This document shows, piece by piece, positions 53,383 to 61,861 of a stretch of 64,000 nucleotides of DNA. The first letter of the stretch is position 1. Each line of letters begins with the position of its first letter. Under the pieces are notes generated by a model. That model saw nothing but the letters and a program-made list of their open reading frames with translations, was not told the origin of the DNA and searched no databases. Position numbers and translations under genes: made by a program. This DNA is from Spirochaetae bacterium HGW-Spirochaetae-2 (lineage in GTDB: Bacteria; Spirochaetota; Spirochaetia; Sphaerochaetales; Sphaerochaetaceae). Location of the stretch: positions 1-64,000 of the forward strand of contig PGXW01000013.1 in NCBI GenBank assembly GCA_002839355.1, given 5' to 3'.

Positions 53383-54312
53383 ATGGAGAATTCGAGAGGC
53401 AACGTCCTGGTGACACCCCGATCCTTGTCGAAGGAAGGGCACCCCGCCTTGCGCAAACTGGAGCAGTCCGGGTTCACAGTCCTTATGCCGTGGCCGGGCA
53501 AGCAACCTTCCGAAGAGCAGTTGCTGGAGGTCCTTCCCCACTGTGTCGGCTACCTTGCCGGTGTCGAGCCCATTTCCCGGAAAGTCCTTGAGGCTGCGAA
53601 ACGGCTCAAGATCATCAGCCGCAATGGAGTCGGTATCGACAATATCGATCTCGAGGCTGCGAAACGTCTTGCTATTGCGGTTGAGGGAACCCCTGGAGCC
53701 AACTCGCAGGGTGTTGCCGAACTGGCGCTCGGTCTGATGTTCGATTCCTTGCGCTCAATCGCTTTGAGCAACGCGGTGTTGAAAAGCGGGCAGTGGACCA
53801 GGAAGCTCGGCAGCGAGGTCCAGGGAAAGACACTTGGCCTGGTCGGGTGTGGGAATATCGGGCAACGGTTCGCCAAGATGGCGATCGGCATAGGTATGCG
53901 TGTAATCGGGTACGACCTCTACAGAAACGAAGGGTTTTCAAAGCTGGAAGGATTCGGGTATGTGGACTTGGATTCCGTTCTTACCGATTCCGATATCATT
54001 TCGCTCCATTGTCCGCCTGGTGATGCTCCCTTGTTGGATACGCGCACACTCGCTATGGTCACCCCTGGTGTGGTGGTGGTCAATACCGCAAGGGATTCCC
54101 TGGTGGATCATGGTGCCATGCTCGAGGCGTTGGAACGGGGCCAGGTCTTGGCGTACGCAACCGACGCCTTTGCGAAAGAGCCGCCGGAAATCGACGCCTT
54201 GTTCAACCACGAGTGTGTTATCCTCACCCCGCATCTCGGAGGGTTCACCAAGGAGAGTGTCGAACGTGCCACGGTTGCCGCAGTCGATAATATAGTGCAG
54301 TATTTGGGATAG
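53383..54312 (+). CDS. D-isomer-specific 2-hydroxyacid dehydrogenase (phosphoglycerate dehydrogenase-like)
   Basis: 309 residues. The NAD motif is LGLVGCGNIGQRFAKMA; the catalytic triad region is SRNGVGIDNIDLEAAKR (Arg), NTARDSLVDHGAM (near the Arg/Glu) and LTPHLGGFTKES (His). It lacks the ACT domain of long SerA, so serine biosynthesis is unlikely; it probably oxidises or reduces a sugar-acid. GGAGGG lies just before the ATG at 53383; an upstream in-frame ATG at 53368 overlaps the cPGI stop. Confidence 0.9.
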   Translation: MENSRGNVLVTPRSLSKEGHPALRKLEQSGFTVLMPWPGKQPSEEQLLEVLPHCVGYLAGVEPISRKVLEAAKRLKIISRNGVGIDNIDLEAAKRLAIAVEGTPGANSQGVAELALGLMFDSLRSIALSNAVLKSGQWTRKLGSEVQGKTLGLVGCGNIGQRFAKMAIGIGMRVIGYDLYRNEGFSKLEGFGYVDLDSVLTDSDIISLHCPPGDAPLLDTRTLAMVTPGVVVVNTARDSLVDHGAMLEALERGQVLAYATDAFAKEPPEIDALFNHECVILTPHLGGFTKESVERATVAAVDNIVQYLG

Positions 54313-54347
54313 TTGTACGTAAATGGATATCCATGGGGAGAAGTAGA

Positions 54348-54980
54348 ATGGAAAGAAATCTTACCGAAGCAATTGCACAGGTCAAACTGGTTCCGGTGAT
54401 CAAACTCACTAAAGTGGAGGATGCGCTTCCCCTTGTGGACGCATTGGTTGCCGGAGGGTTGCCTGTGGCTGAGATAACCTTCAGGACCTCGGCTGCCGCC
54501 AAGTCGATCGAAACGGTCCGTAGGCAAAGGCCGGATGTTCTCGTCGGGGCCGGCACTGTGCTGACAGTGGACCAAGCCCAACAGGCGATCGATGCCGGAG
54601 CGTCGTTCGTGGTTGCCCCGGGATTCAATCCGGCGGTGGTGGATTTTTGCATCGGCAAGAACATGCCGGTCTTCCCGGGGGTGACTTCCCCGACCGAGGT
54701 CGAGATGGGTCTGGCCCGCGGTCTGAAAGTGTTGAAATTCTTCCCGGCCGAGGCTGCGGGTGGTGTGGCGATGCTCAAGGCAATGGGTGCGGTGTATGAC
54801 GTACGGTTCATGCCGACCGGTGGTATCACAGAAAAGAATGTCCTGTCGTACCTTGGTTTGAAGAATGTATTGGCCTGTGGAGGCTCCTGGATGGTCAAAC
54901 CGGAGCTGGTCGATGCCGGTAAATTCGAAGAGATTGCCCAGATAACCCGCCAGGCGGTTGAATTGGTGAAAAACCTGTAG
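54348..54980 (+). CDS. KDPG/KHG aldolase family protein
   Basis: 210 residues. The Schiff-base lysine is K130 in VLKFFPAEAAGG, and the general base E42 is in VAEITFRT; both are intact, so aldol cleavage to pyruvate plus an aldehyde is expected. GGAG lies 7 bases before the ATG at 54348. No dehydratase that would make a 2-keto-3-deoxy acid is in the cluster, so either it is encoded elsewhere or a different keto acid is cleaved. Confidence 0.95.
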   Translation: MERNLTEAIAQVKLVPVIKLTKVEDALPLVDALVAGGLPVAEITFRTSAAAKSIETVRRQRPDVLVGAGTVLTVDQAQQAIDAGASFVVAPGFNPAVVDFCIGKNMPVFPGVTSPTEVEMGLARGLKVLKFFPAEAAGGVAMLKAMGAVYDVRFMPTGGITEKNVLSYLGLKNVLACGGSWMVKPELVDAGKFEEIAQITRQAVELVKNL

Positions 54981-54981
54981 C

Positions 54982-55884
54982 ATGGAAGCGCCACGTTGTT
55001 CCACCAGGCATGTTGACCTCTCCATGTGGCTCGCAGCGGCGAAATTGCAGGATGATACAACGGGCGACTTGGAGTTTGCCTGGATGGGACAGGCGGGATT
55101 CGTGTTCAAAGCAGGTGCGCTGCTGGTGGGAATCGACCTTTACCTGTCCGATTCGTTGGCCGAGAAGTATCGCAATGGCCATTTTCCCCATAAGCGGATG
55201 ATGGCTCCTCCCATATCCCCACAGCAGGCGAGGCCGCTTGCCGTACTGGCAAGTACCCATGGACACACCGACCACATGGATGCCGGTACGATTGGTCCCA
55301 TATACCGCGACATGGAGGAACGTGGTCCCCTGTTCATCTGTCCCCGTGCCGAAATGGCGAAGGCGATGGAGCGGGGCGTTCCCGCAAATCGGATCCTCGG
55401 CTTGGATGCGTACGAATCCTTCACATGGTCCCCGAAAGGCAAGGGAGGGTATTCGTTTACCGCACTGCCGGCCGCCCATGAGGAGTTGAGCCAGGATTCG
55501 TCGGGAAACCATGTGTATCTGGGATTTGTCATGGATATCGCGGGGTACCGCATCTACCATAGTGGAGATTGTGTTCCGTATCCTGGTTTGGGGAAGACCC
55601 TACGTGCCCTGGGAATCGATATCGCACTGCTTCCTGTGAATGGAAGGGACGAGGCCCGCTCTTCGCATGGTGTTCCGGGAAACTTCACCATCGACGAGGC
55701 AATTCGATTGAAAGCAGAAGCCGGAATACCGCTCCTCGTTGTGCACCACTTTGGTCTGTTCGACTTCAACACTGTGTCGGTAGAAGAAATTGCCCGAAAA
55801 GCAGGGGATGCCGATCTGATAGTGGGAAAAGATTGTCTGATACCCGAACCTGGTGTGGTATACTCATGCAGGTCCAAAGGATGA
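54982..55884 (+). CDS. Metallo-beta-lactamase-fold hydrolase (UlaG-like)
   Basis: 300 residues. The metal motif is STHGHTDHMDAGTI (H-x-H-x-D-H); other ligands are probably in AAHEELSQ, YHSGDCVPYPGL and VVHHFGLFDFN. The closest characterised relative by pattern is L-ascorbate-6-phosphate lactonase UlaG. In the cluster it could open a lactone or a cyclic keto-polyol. It begins 1 bp after the aldolase stop, so it is translationally linked. No ascorbate PTS genes are nearby. Confidence 0.87.
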   Translation: MEAPRCSTRHVDLSMWLAAAKLQDDTTGDLEFAWMGQAGFVFKAGALLVGIDLYLSDSLAEKYRNGHFPHKRMMAPPISPQQARPLAVLASTHGHTDHMDAGTIGPIYRDMEERGPLFICPRAEMAKAMERGVPANRILGLDAYESFTWSPKGKGGYSFTALPAAHEELSQDSSGNHVYLGFVMDIAGYRIYHSGDCVPYPGLGKTLRALGIDIALLPVNGRDEARSSHGVPGNFTIDEAIRLKAEAGIPLLVVHHFGLFDFNTVSVEEIARKAGDADLIVGKDCLIPEPGVVYSCRSKG

Positions 55885-55891
55885 GCACAAG

Positions 55892-56656
55892 ATGATAGAT
55901 GGCTTTCTACTTGAAAAGAAGTTGAACAAGAATATTCCCATTCCCCTGTACTATCAGTTGAAAGAGCTGTTGATGGAGTATATTTCGGTCAGTGACGAAA
56001 ACACGCCGCTTCCAACGGAATCGCAGCTGTGTGAACATTTCCAGGTCTCCCGGTCCACTGTCCGCCAGACGCTCGGGGAGTTGACCAGCGATGGATTCCT
56101 CGTGCGCCACAAGGGCAAGGGGACCATGATCCTTCCACGAAAGATTGATCAGGATTTTCTTGTCGTCCTCGAGAGTTTCAACGACGAGATGCACGAGAAG
56201 GGCTACACCCCCCATACCGAAGTATTGAGCCTTACCGTTCAAGAGGCATCTCCCTCGGTCGCCAAGGCCTTGAAGATTGCCAAGGGGGACCCTGTGGTGA
56301 ATCTGGTACGTTTGCGCGGAGCAAATTCGGTTCCCATGGTCCTGGTTTCGTCCTATCTTCCCGCCGCTTTCAATGGTTTGGGTTCCTTGGTCACAGAAGA
56401 TCTGGTGAACAATTCCCTCTATCGGATCATGGAGGACACGTACCATGTCCCCATCGAATCGAGCCGACGTGTCATTGAGATCCGGTTGGCGGGTGATTTC
56501 GAAGCGTCGCACCTCAAGGTGGCTCCCCATGCCCCGCTGCAATACATCGAGACTATTTCCACCACCACGGACAACATTCCCGTCGAGTTCTCCAAAGCTT
56601 CGTACCGCGGGGATATCAGCAGGTTTGTCATAGAGATCAGGAAAAAGCGGATCTGA
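55892..56656 (+). CDS. GntR/HutC family regulator with UTRA domain
   Basis: 254 residues from the ATG at 55892; the ribosome-binding site is weak (AGGAT). The N-terminal winged helix contains PIPLYYQLKELLMEY, LPTESQLCEHFQVSRSTVRQ and LVRHKGKGTMI. The C-terminal UTRA ligand domain starts near residue 90 and ends with EFSKASYRGDISRFVIEI. It is the last gene of the AroE-like operon and the natural candidate to bind the motif shared at 51.73 and 58.11 kb. The ligand is probably a phosphorylated pathway intermediate. Confidence 0.92.
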   Translation: MIDGFLLEKKLNKNIPIPLYYQLKELLMEYISVSDENTPLPTESQLCEHFQVSRSTVRQTLGELTSDGFLVRHKGKGTMILPRKIDQDFLVVLESFNDEMHEKGYTPHTEVLSLTVQEASPSVAKALKIAKGDPVVNLVRLRGANSVPMVLVSSYLPAAFNGLGSLVTEDLVNNSLYRIMEDTYHVPIESSRRVIEIRLAGDFEASHLKVAPHAPLQYIETISTTTDNIPVEFSKASYRGDISRFVIEIRKKRI

Positions 56657-56663
56657 GTTCCTA

Positions 56664-57989
56664 TTAGAGTCGTTCGATGGTGAGACCGAACACCTCGGCA
56701 ACACATTCAATTCTCGCCAATTGATGTCCTGTAAGTAGTATTTGGTGATGCGAATAGATATCCTTCATGAGTCTGTGACTATCGGGGACCTTTACAATCG
56801 CACCATTGCGACAATCCGATCCCGGATATTGCACATACCCTTTCAGTTCCCCTTCGATCACCATGATATGTTCCATTGCCGCATCGATCTTGACCATGGT
56901 GATGGGACCGACAGGATACCTGGCGTTGAGCATATGGGCGTTCTTGTCGACAATTCTCAACACAGGAGCTGTAGCTTCCCAAGATTCGGCAAAGCTATGG
57001 GGCATGAGCCCGAAGTATCCGCAGTGTGCCAGGAGGATATGGTTCTCCGGTTCATCGAGCAATTCGGGGAATGATGGAATTCCCTCATGCTTGAGGGCCG
57101 CCATACCCATGAGCACCGGATATATGTTTGTCATCATCACTGGAGTACCAAGGGCATTGTGCAACAAGTATTTGGTGGTCAATGATAAGGTATCGCCTTC
57201 GCAAGCCCAGAGTATCCGTTCCCGTTCATAGAGCAGATTCCATGCGATGCATGGGGTCGAGGAGGAAAACCGCGATTCGTTCAGACAATTTGATCCGATT
57301 CCCCCGATACCTTCTTGTCCTTCCATGTACTTTTTAACGGCAAGATAATATTTTGCCGCACCAATCTTCGCTTGTTTCGATAACGATTCGTGCATGGGGA
57401 ATTTCCAAGAGGCAATTTCCTCGAGCGCGTCCTCCTCCGGAATGGATTTCTCAACCTTGCCCAATTCCTCGAGACTTGTTCGTTCAACCGTTACACCGAA
57501 TTTTTCGTGTAATAGTTGCGTACATTCGGTACCCCACCAATAGAAGCATTTGAAGATATCGGGTTGGAACCCTTGGCCGGGATTGTCTTGGAAAATAACA
57601 AACTTCGTCTGTTTCATCTGTCGCTTCAACGCGAGACTTCTGCATAAGACTTGGCTCTGATCCTTGTTGTATGGAGCGAGGACTCGTACTCCTTTTCCCT
57701 TCAGGAAATTCATGATTTCCCAATCCCACATGGAAATGGTCATGAATTCACTGGTTAGTATAAGAATCGGAACCTTGAAGGAGTCAAACAGATCGGCGCA
57801 TTCATAGGCTTCTCCCAAGATTTCGGGAAAAACAACCGCATCGGCTTCCTCGGGAACCGGATCTCCCAATCCGATAGGCTGGAGCAATACCACTTGGCCA
57901 TGCAATTCCCGCTTGATTGTATCAAGTTGCTTGAAAAATTTTTCGGTTCTATCCCGTTTGAAAAATACCGGTGCGAGTATTGTATCCAT
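56664..57989 (-). CDS. L-fucose/L-arabinose isomerase-like family protein
   Basis: 441 residues from the ATG at 57989, with GGGAG 7 bases upstream. The Rossmann-like N-terminal half (residues 1-160) is followed by a domain with EPENHILLAHCGYFGLMP and a C-terminal HHQILLTGHQLARIECVAEV. These resemble the fucose-isomerase superfamily, but I do not see the full FucI metal signature with certainty. Its role is probably an aldose-ketose isomerisation. It converges on the GntR gene and is divergent from the Gfo/Idh operon. Confidence 0.7.
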   Translation of the reverse strand: MDTILAPVFFKRDRTEKFFKQLDTIKRELHGQVVLLQPIGLGDPVPEEADAVVFPEILGEAYECADLFDSFKVPILILTSEFMTISMWDWEIMNFLKGKGVRVLAPYNKDQSQVLCRSLALKRQMKQTKFVIFQDNPGQGFQPDIFKCFYWWGTECTQLLHEKFGVTVERTSLEELGKVEKSIPEEDALEEIASWKFPMHESLSKQAKIGAAKYYLAVKKYMEGQEGIGGIGSNCLNESRFSSSTPCIAWNLLYERERILWACEGDTLSLTTKYLLHNALGTPVMMTNIYPVLMGMAALKHEGIPSFPELLDEPENHILLAHCGYFGLMPHSFAESWEATAPVLRIVDKNAHMLNARYPVGPITMVKIDAAMEHIMVIEGELKGYVQYPGSDCRNGAIVKVPDSHRLMKDIYSHHQILLTGHQLARIECVAEVFGLTIERL

Positions 57990-58023
57990 GCACGTTCTCC
58001 CAGTTAGAAAAGATATCCATGTA

Positions 58024-58051
58024 ACTCTATCATGCTGCAATCGATTGTCAA
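58024..58051 (-). promoter_or_regulatory. Putative promoter of the isomerase-like gene
   Basis: On the minus strand: TTGACA (complement of 58046-58051), a 16-bp spacer and TAGAGT (complement of 58024-58029). The shared operator motif lies more than 55 bp upstream of it. Confidence 0.5.
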
Positions 58052-58106
58052 GAAGAGCTCGAATAGGTTGACAATCCATCGTAGATATGTAGTTATATAA
58101 TAACAA

Positions 58107-58132
58107 GCATACATAACCATACATTATGGGGT
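58107..58132 (+). promoter_or_regulatory. Operator-like motif shared with the AroE-like operon (site 2)
   Basis: GCATACATAA, CC, ATACAT and TATGGGGT, just after a TATAAT at 58096-58101 and before the Gfo/Idh gene. CATAA and TTATG are inverted around 7 bases. It matches site 1 at 51728-51755 except for two inserted and a few changed bases. Confidence 0.65.
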
Positions 58133-58173
58133 ATGCACACCATTTTCGAGTGTTGTGAACAGAAGGAGTCGAT

Positions 58174-59184
58174 ATGATCAATGTGTGTGTGATAGGTTCC
58201 GGCAGGGCTGGAATGATCCATGCCCGTAATTTTGCCAGTCGGGTCACCGGTGCAAAATTGGTCGCGTTGTGTGACCCCGTACCCGAAGCATTGGCATCGG
58301 CAGCAAAGGAGCTTGGGATTGAAAAGACCTACACGGACTATCGCCAAGTGCTTGAGGATCCGTCGATCCATGCCGTTGTGGTAGTTACCCCTACGGTGTT
58401 CCATCGAGATATCGTGTGTGCGGCCGCAGAGGCGGGAAAGCACGTGCTCTGCGAGAAACCCATGGCGATGAACGAGACGGAATGCCTTGAGATGAACGCG
58501 GCGGCGGACAAGCATGGCATCAAACTGCAAATCGGCTTCATGCGGCGGTTCGACGAAAGTTTCCGCTATGCGAAGAAACAGATAGAAAGTGGCGCGATCG
58601 GCGATGTCGTATTGGTCAAATCGGTGACCCATGGCCCGAGCATTCCACAACCCTGGATGTACGATATCAAAAAGAGCAACGGGCCCTTGGCCGAAGTGTC
58701 CAGCCATGACATCGATGCCCTTCACTGGTACACAGGCAGTTATATTTCAGAGGTATATGCGATTGCAGGCAACTATCGAAGCCCAGATGCAGTTGCGGAT
58801 TATCCCGATTTCTATGATAATGTGGTCATGACGGCTCGTTTCCTGTCCGGTGCCCAAGGCCTTCTCGACGGCGCGCAGGGAGTCCGGTATGGATATGATT
58901 CCCGGGTGGAGATACTGGGAACGAAAGGCATTATCCATGTGGGAAGGAATCAGGAACATTCGGTGTTGACTGTGAGTCCGGAGGGAATCCATGCTCCCTA
59001 TGTGCAAAGTTGGCGAACCTTGTTCCTCGATGCGTACTACGAGGAGGACAAGGCCTTTGTCGCCTCCATTGCCGAGGATACGATGCCACTTGTGACTGGT
59101 TTGGATGGCTTGGAGGCTGTTCGGGTCGTGAACGCGGGAAACACATCGATTATTGAAAAACGTCCGGTCGTGATCCGGCGCTAG
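58174..59184 (+). CDS. Gfo/Idh/MocA family oxidoreductase (inositol 2-dehydrogenase-like)
   Basis: 336 residues. The N-terminal NAD motif is IGSGRAGMIHARNF, with CEKPMAMNE (catalytic Lys) at about residue 95, and VSSHDIDALHWYTG, the D-x-x-x-H signature seen in inositol dehydrogenases. It probably oxidises one hydroxyl of a cyclic polyol or sugar. It is the first gene of a three-gene operon with a Zn-ADH and an FGGY kinase, preceded by operator site 2. Confidence 0.92.
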   Translation: MINVCVIGSGRAGMIHARNFASRVTGAKLVALCDPVPEALASAAKELGIEKTYTDYRQVLEDPSIHAVVVVTPTVFHRDIVCAAAEAGKHVLCEKPMAMNETECLEMNAAADKHGIKLQIGFMRRFDESFRYAKKQIESGAIGDVVLVKSVTHGPSIPQPWMYDIKKSNGPLAEVSSHDIDALHWYTGSYISEVYAIAGNYRSPDAVADYPDFYDNVVMTARFLSGAQGLLDGAQGVRYGYDSRVEILGTKGIIHVGRNQEHSVLTVSPEGIHAPYVQSWRTLFLDAYYEEDKAFVASIAEDTMPLVTGLDGLEAVRVVNAGNTSIIEKRPVVIRR

Positions 59185-59193
59185 GAGGAAAGT

Positions 59194-60240
59194 ATGAAGG
59201 CTGCGTGTCTTACTGGTAAAGAATCGATTGTCATACGGGACGTTCCGGTTCCGGAAATCGGACCTGGCGATGTCCTGGTCAAGGTAAAGAGTGCTTTTGT
59301 CTGTGGAACCGACGTCAGGTTCTTCCTCAATGGCAAGGCAGGGGTGGACGATGCGAACCCGCGGGTCCTTGGACATGAGTTCGCTGGAGTGATCGAGCGC
59401 GTCGGAGCTCGTGTCGCAGGCTACACCGTCGGTATGAATGTTGCGATCGCCCCCAATTATGGATGTGGAATCTGCGACTTGTGTGTCAGTGGCCACAGCG
59501 AGATGTGCGCGGCCTCGGAAGCGCTGGGAGTATCGATCGACGGTGGATTCGCCGAGTATGTCCGTATTCCCGAAGCGGCCGTACGGCAAGGAAACATTTC
59601 CCAGATACCTGAAGGATTGTCCTTTGCCGAGGCAGCCCTGGCCGAACCCCTGTCCTGTGTATTCAACGCCTATGAGAAGATCGGGATATTTCCCGGCGAT
59701 ACGGTCCTGGTGATCGGAAGCGGACCTATCGGTATCATGCATTGCCTCGTGGCACTCATGGCCGGAGCCACCAATGTGTATATCAGCGATATTTCCGAGC
59801 AGCGGATGGATCTTGCCCGTTCGATCGACAGCCGCATCCGCAAATTGGTGGCAGGAGAATCGCAGTTGCGGGAATTCAAGCGGCTTACCAATGGCAAGCT
59901 TGCCAATCTGGTCATAACCGCGGCTTCTGTCGGTGCTATCCAGGAACAGGCTTTTGCCCTTGCCGGACAGAATGGACGAGTCATGTTCTTTGGAGGACTT
60001 CCCTCGGGGAAATCCGTGGTGCAGCTGGATACCAACGAGATCCACTATAAGCAACTGCTCGTCGGTGGCACCACCCGGCAGAGCCTGGCCCAATACCGCA
60101 AATGCCTCGAACTGATTGCCAGTCGTGCCATCGATATACGACCGATCATCACCTCCGAAGGTTCCTTGGACGATATCGTCCAGGCAATCCTGGAAGCGAG
60201 AGGCGGTGTCGGATTGAAACGCGCGATCAACTTCAGCTAA
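59194..60240 (+). CDS. Zinc-dependent medium-chain alcohol dehydrogenase (sorbitol/threonine dehydrogenase-like)
   Basis: 348 residues. The catalytic zinc site starts at VCGTDVRF and continues at LGHEFAGVIERVG; structural zinc cysteines are in YGCGICDLCVSGHSEMC; the NAD motif is VIGSGPIGIMHCLVA. AGGAGG lies before the ATG. It follows the Gfo/Idh gene by 9 bp. Together they could oxidise two positions of the same polyol, as in the inositol gene set reported for Thermotoga, recalled from memory. Confidence 0.93.
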   Translation: MKAACLTGKESIVIRDVPVPEIGPGDVLVKVKSAFVCGTDVRFFLNGKAGVDDANPRVLGHEFAGVIERVGARVAGYTVGMNVAIAPNYGCGICDLCVSGHSEMCAASEALGVSIDGGFAEYVRIPEAAVRQGNISQIPEGLSFAEAALAEPLSCVFNAYEKIGIFPGDTVLVIGSGPIGIMHCLVALMAGATNVYISDISEQRMDLARSIDSRIRKLVAGESQLREFKRLTNGKLANLVITAASVGAIQEQAFALAGQNGRVMFFGGLPSGKSVVQLDTNEIHYKQLLVGGTTRQSLAQYRKCLELIASRAIDIRPIITSEGSLDDIVQAILEARGGVGLKRAINFS

Positions 60241-60256
60241 ACAAGGGGAGCAGACC

Positions 60257-61810
60257 ATGGTACTCGCAAAATCACAAGAGACCTATGTAATCGGGATCGA
60301 TATTGGAACTCAGGGTGTCAAGGGTGCCTTGTTCAGATCAGATGGCTATTGTGTGGCGGAACATGGCGAAGCCTCGCGATTGGAACATCCCCAACCGGGT
60401 GCGATCACAGAAGATCCCGAGTTCCAGTACGGTTCGGTTCTTAGGATTATCCGCTCGTGCCTGGACAAGGCTGAAGCCCAAGGGATCGCATCCATTGCAT
60501 CGAAGGTGGCTTGTCTTGCCATAGACGGCCAGATGGCCGGTGTCATCGGTGTCGGCTCGGATGGTATGGCAGTGACTCCCTACGATTCTTGGCTCGACTC
60601 CCGGTGTGCTCCCTATCTTGAACGGATGCGTTCCGAAGCGAATGACCTGATCCTTGAAAAGGCAGGTACGGCACCAAGCATCAACCATGGACCGAAAAAG
60701 CTCTGGTGGAAACAGGAACATCCCGAGACCTTCTCCAAAATCTCAAGATTCGTTCAGCCGGGTGGATACGTCGCGGCACGATTGTGCGGATTGAAAGGCG
60801 ATGAAAGTTTCATAGACAGGACCTACCTCCACTTCTCGGGTTTTTCCGATACCGCCCACGGCCGGTGGGACAGCGAATTGTGCGCACTGTTCGACATGCC
60901 AATGGAGAAACTGCCGGATATCGTCGAGTCGACGGCTATCGTAGGCACCGTTTCCAAGGATGCGGCCAAGGCCTGCGGCCTCAGGGAAGGCATTCCCGTG
61001 GCCGCCGGATGCGGCGATACGGTCGCCAGCTTCTTGTCCAGCGGGGCTGTCGAGGAGGGCATGTGTGTGGATGTCGCGGGCACTGCAAGCGTATTCGCCT
61101 GCACGCAGAAGCGATTTGTTCCCGACCATACGAGCGGCATCCTCGGTTGTTGCGCGTCGGTGGTCCCTGACCTTTGGTATTCGTATGCCTATATCAACGG
61201 CGGCGGCATGAATCCCGAATGGTTCGTGAAGAAATTTGGTGGTGCCGAGGGTTCCCTGCGATTCAAGGATATCGAGGCGGAAATTGTCACCATGAAGGAT
61301 TCCCCGACACTTCCGTTGTTTATTCCCCACATGGCAGGTAGGGTGATGCCCGGACGACCCGATTTGCGGGGTGCCTTCGTAGGCATGCATTGGGACCATG
61401 GCAAAGTGGAACTTTTCCGGGCTATCCTGGAAAGCGTGGCGTTGGAATATGGATTGTACAAGGATGCCGCCACGGCCCTGCAACCGGACTTGCGAATCAA
61501 GGAGGTCCGGGTCACCGGGGGAGGAGAGCGGAGCCTTGTATGGAACACCATGAAATCGGGCGTCCTGCAAACCCCCGTGGTACGGATCAAGCAGAATCAA
61601 GGCGCACCCATGGGAATCGCCATGGTCGCGGCTGTTGCTGTGGGCTTGTACGGAGGATTCCCTGAAATCGCCAGTGACTGGATCACAACGGGTGAGAAAA
61701 TCACGTGTGAACCATCACGATATCCGTTCTTCGCAAAACGGTTGGAAGCGTACCGTGGGTTGCTCGATTCCATGGAGCATTTTACCACACGCTTCCCGTT
61801 CAGCGTCTAG
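60257..61810 (+). CDS. FGGY family carbohydrate kinase (xylulokinase-like)
   Basis: 517 residues. The N-terminal ATPase core is IGIDIGTQGVKGALF, with LAIDGQMAGVIGV, GCGDTVASFLSSGAVEEG and VDVAGTASVFA, and the C-terminal nucleotide site VTGGGERSLVWNTM. It phosphorylates a ketose or polyol; xylulokinase is the nearest common annotation, but the exact sugar is unknown. It is the third gene of the Gfo/Idh operon, with AGGGGAGC before the ATG, and converges on the PfkB gene. Confidence 0.92.
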   Translation: MVLAKSQETYVIGIDIGTQGVKGALFRSDGYCVAEHGEASRLEHPQPGAITEDPEFQYGSVLRIIRSCLDKAEAQGIASIASKVACLAIDGQMAGVIGVGSDGMAVTPYDSWLDSRCAPYLERMRSEANDLILEKAGTAPSINHGPKKLWWKQEHPETFSKISRFVQPGGYVAARLCGLKGDESFIDRTYLHFSGFSDTAHGRWDSELCALFDMPMEKLPDIVESTAIVGTVSKDAAKACGLREGIPVAAGCGDTVASFLSSGAVEEGMCVDVAGTASVFACTQKRFVPDHTSGILGCCASVVPDLWYSYAYINGGGMNPEWFVKKFGGAEGSLRFKDIEAEIVTMKDSPTLPLFIPHMAGRVMPGRPDLRGAFVGMHWDHGKVELFRAILESVALEYGLYKDAATALQPDLRIKEVRVTGGGERSLVWNTMKSGVLQTPVVRIKQNQGAPMGIAMVAAVAVGLYGGFPEIASDWITTGEKITCEPSRYPFFAKRLEAYRGLLDSMEHFTTRFPFSV

Positions 61811-61861
61811 TGTGCTGTACCGGCATAACCTTGTCGCCGAGGTTGGTTCGGATGGTACTGA

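Noticed and set aside
54982-55884. Assigning the MBL-fold gene as ulaG proper
   Set aside because: There are no ascorbate PTS or other ula genes nearby; the context points to a different substrate.
58747-60258. A 503-codon open frame antisense to the Gfo/Idh and Zn-ADH genes
   Set aside because: It spans two well-supported genes on the other strand and has no recognisable domain.
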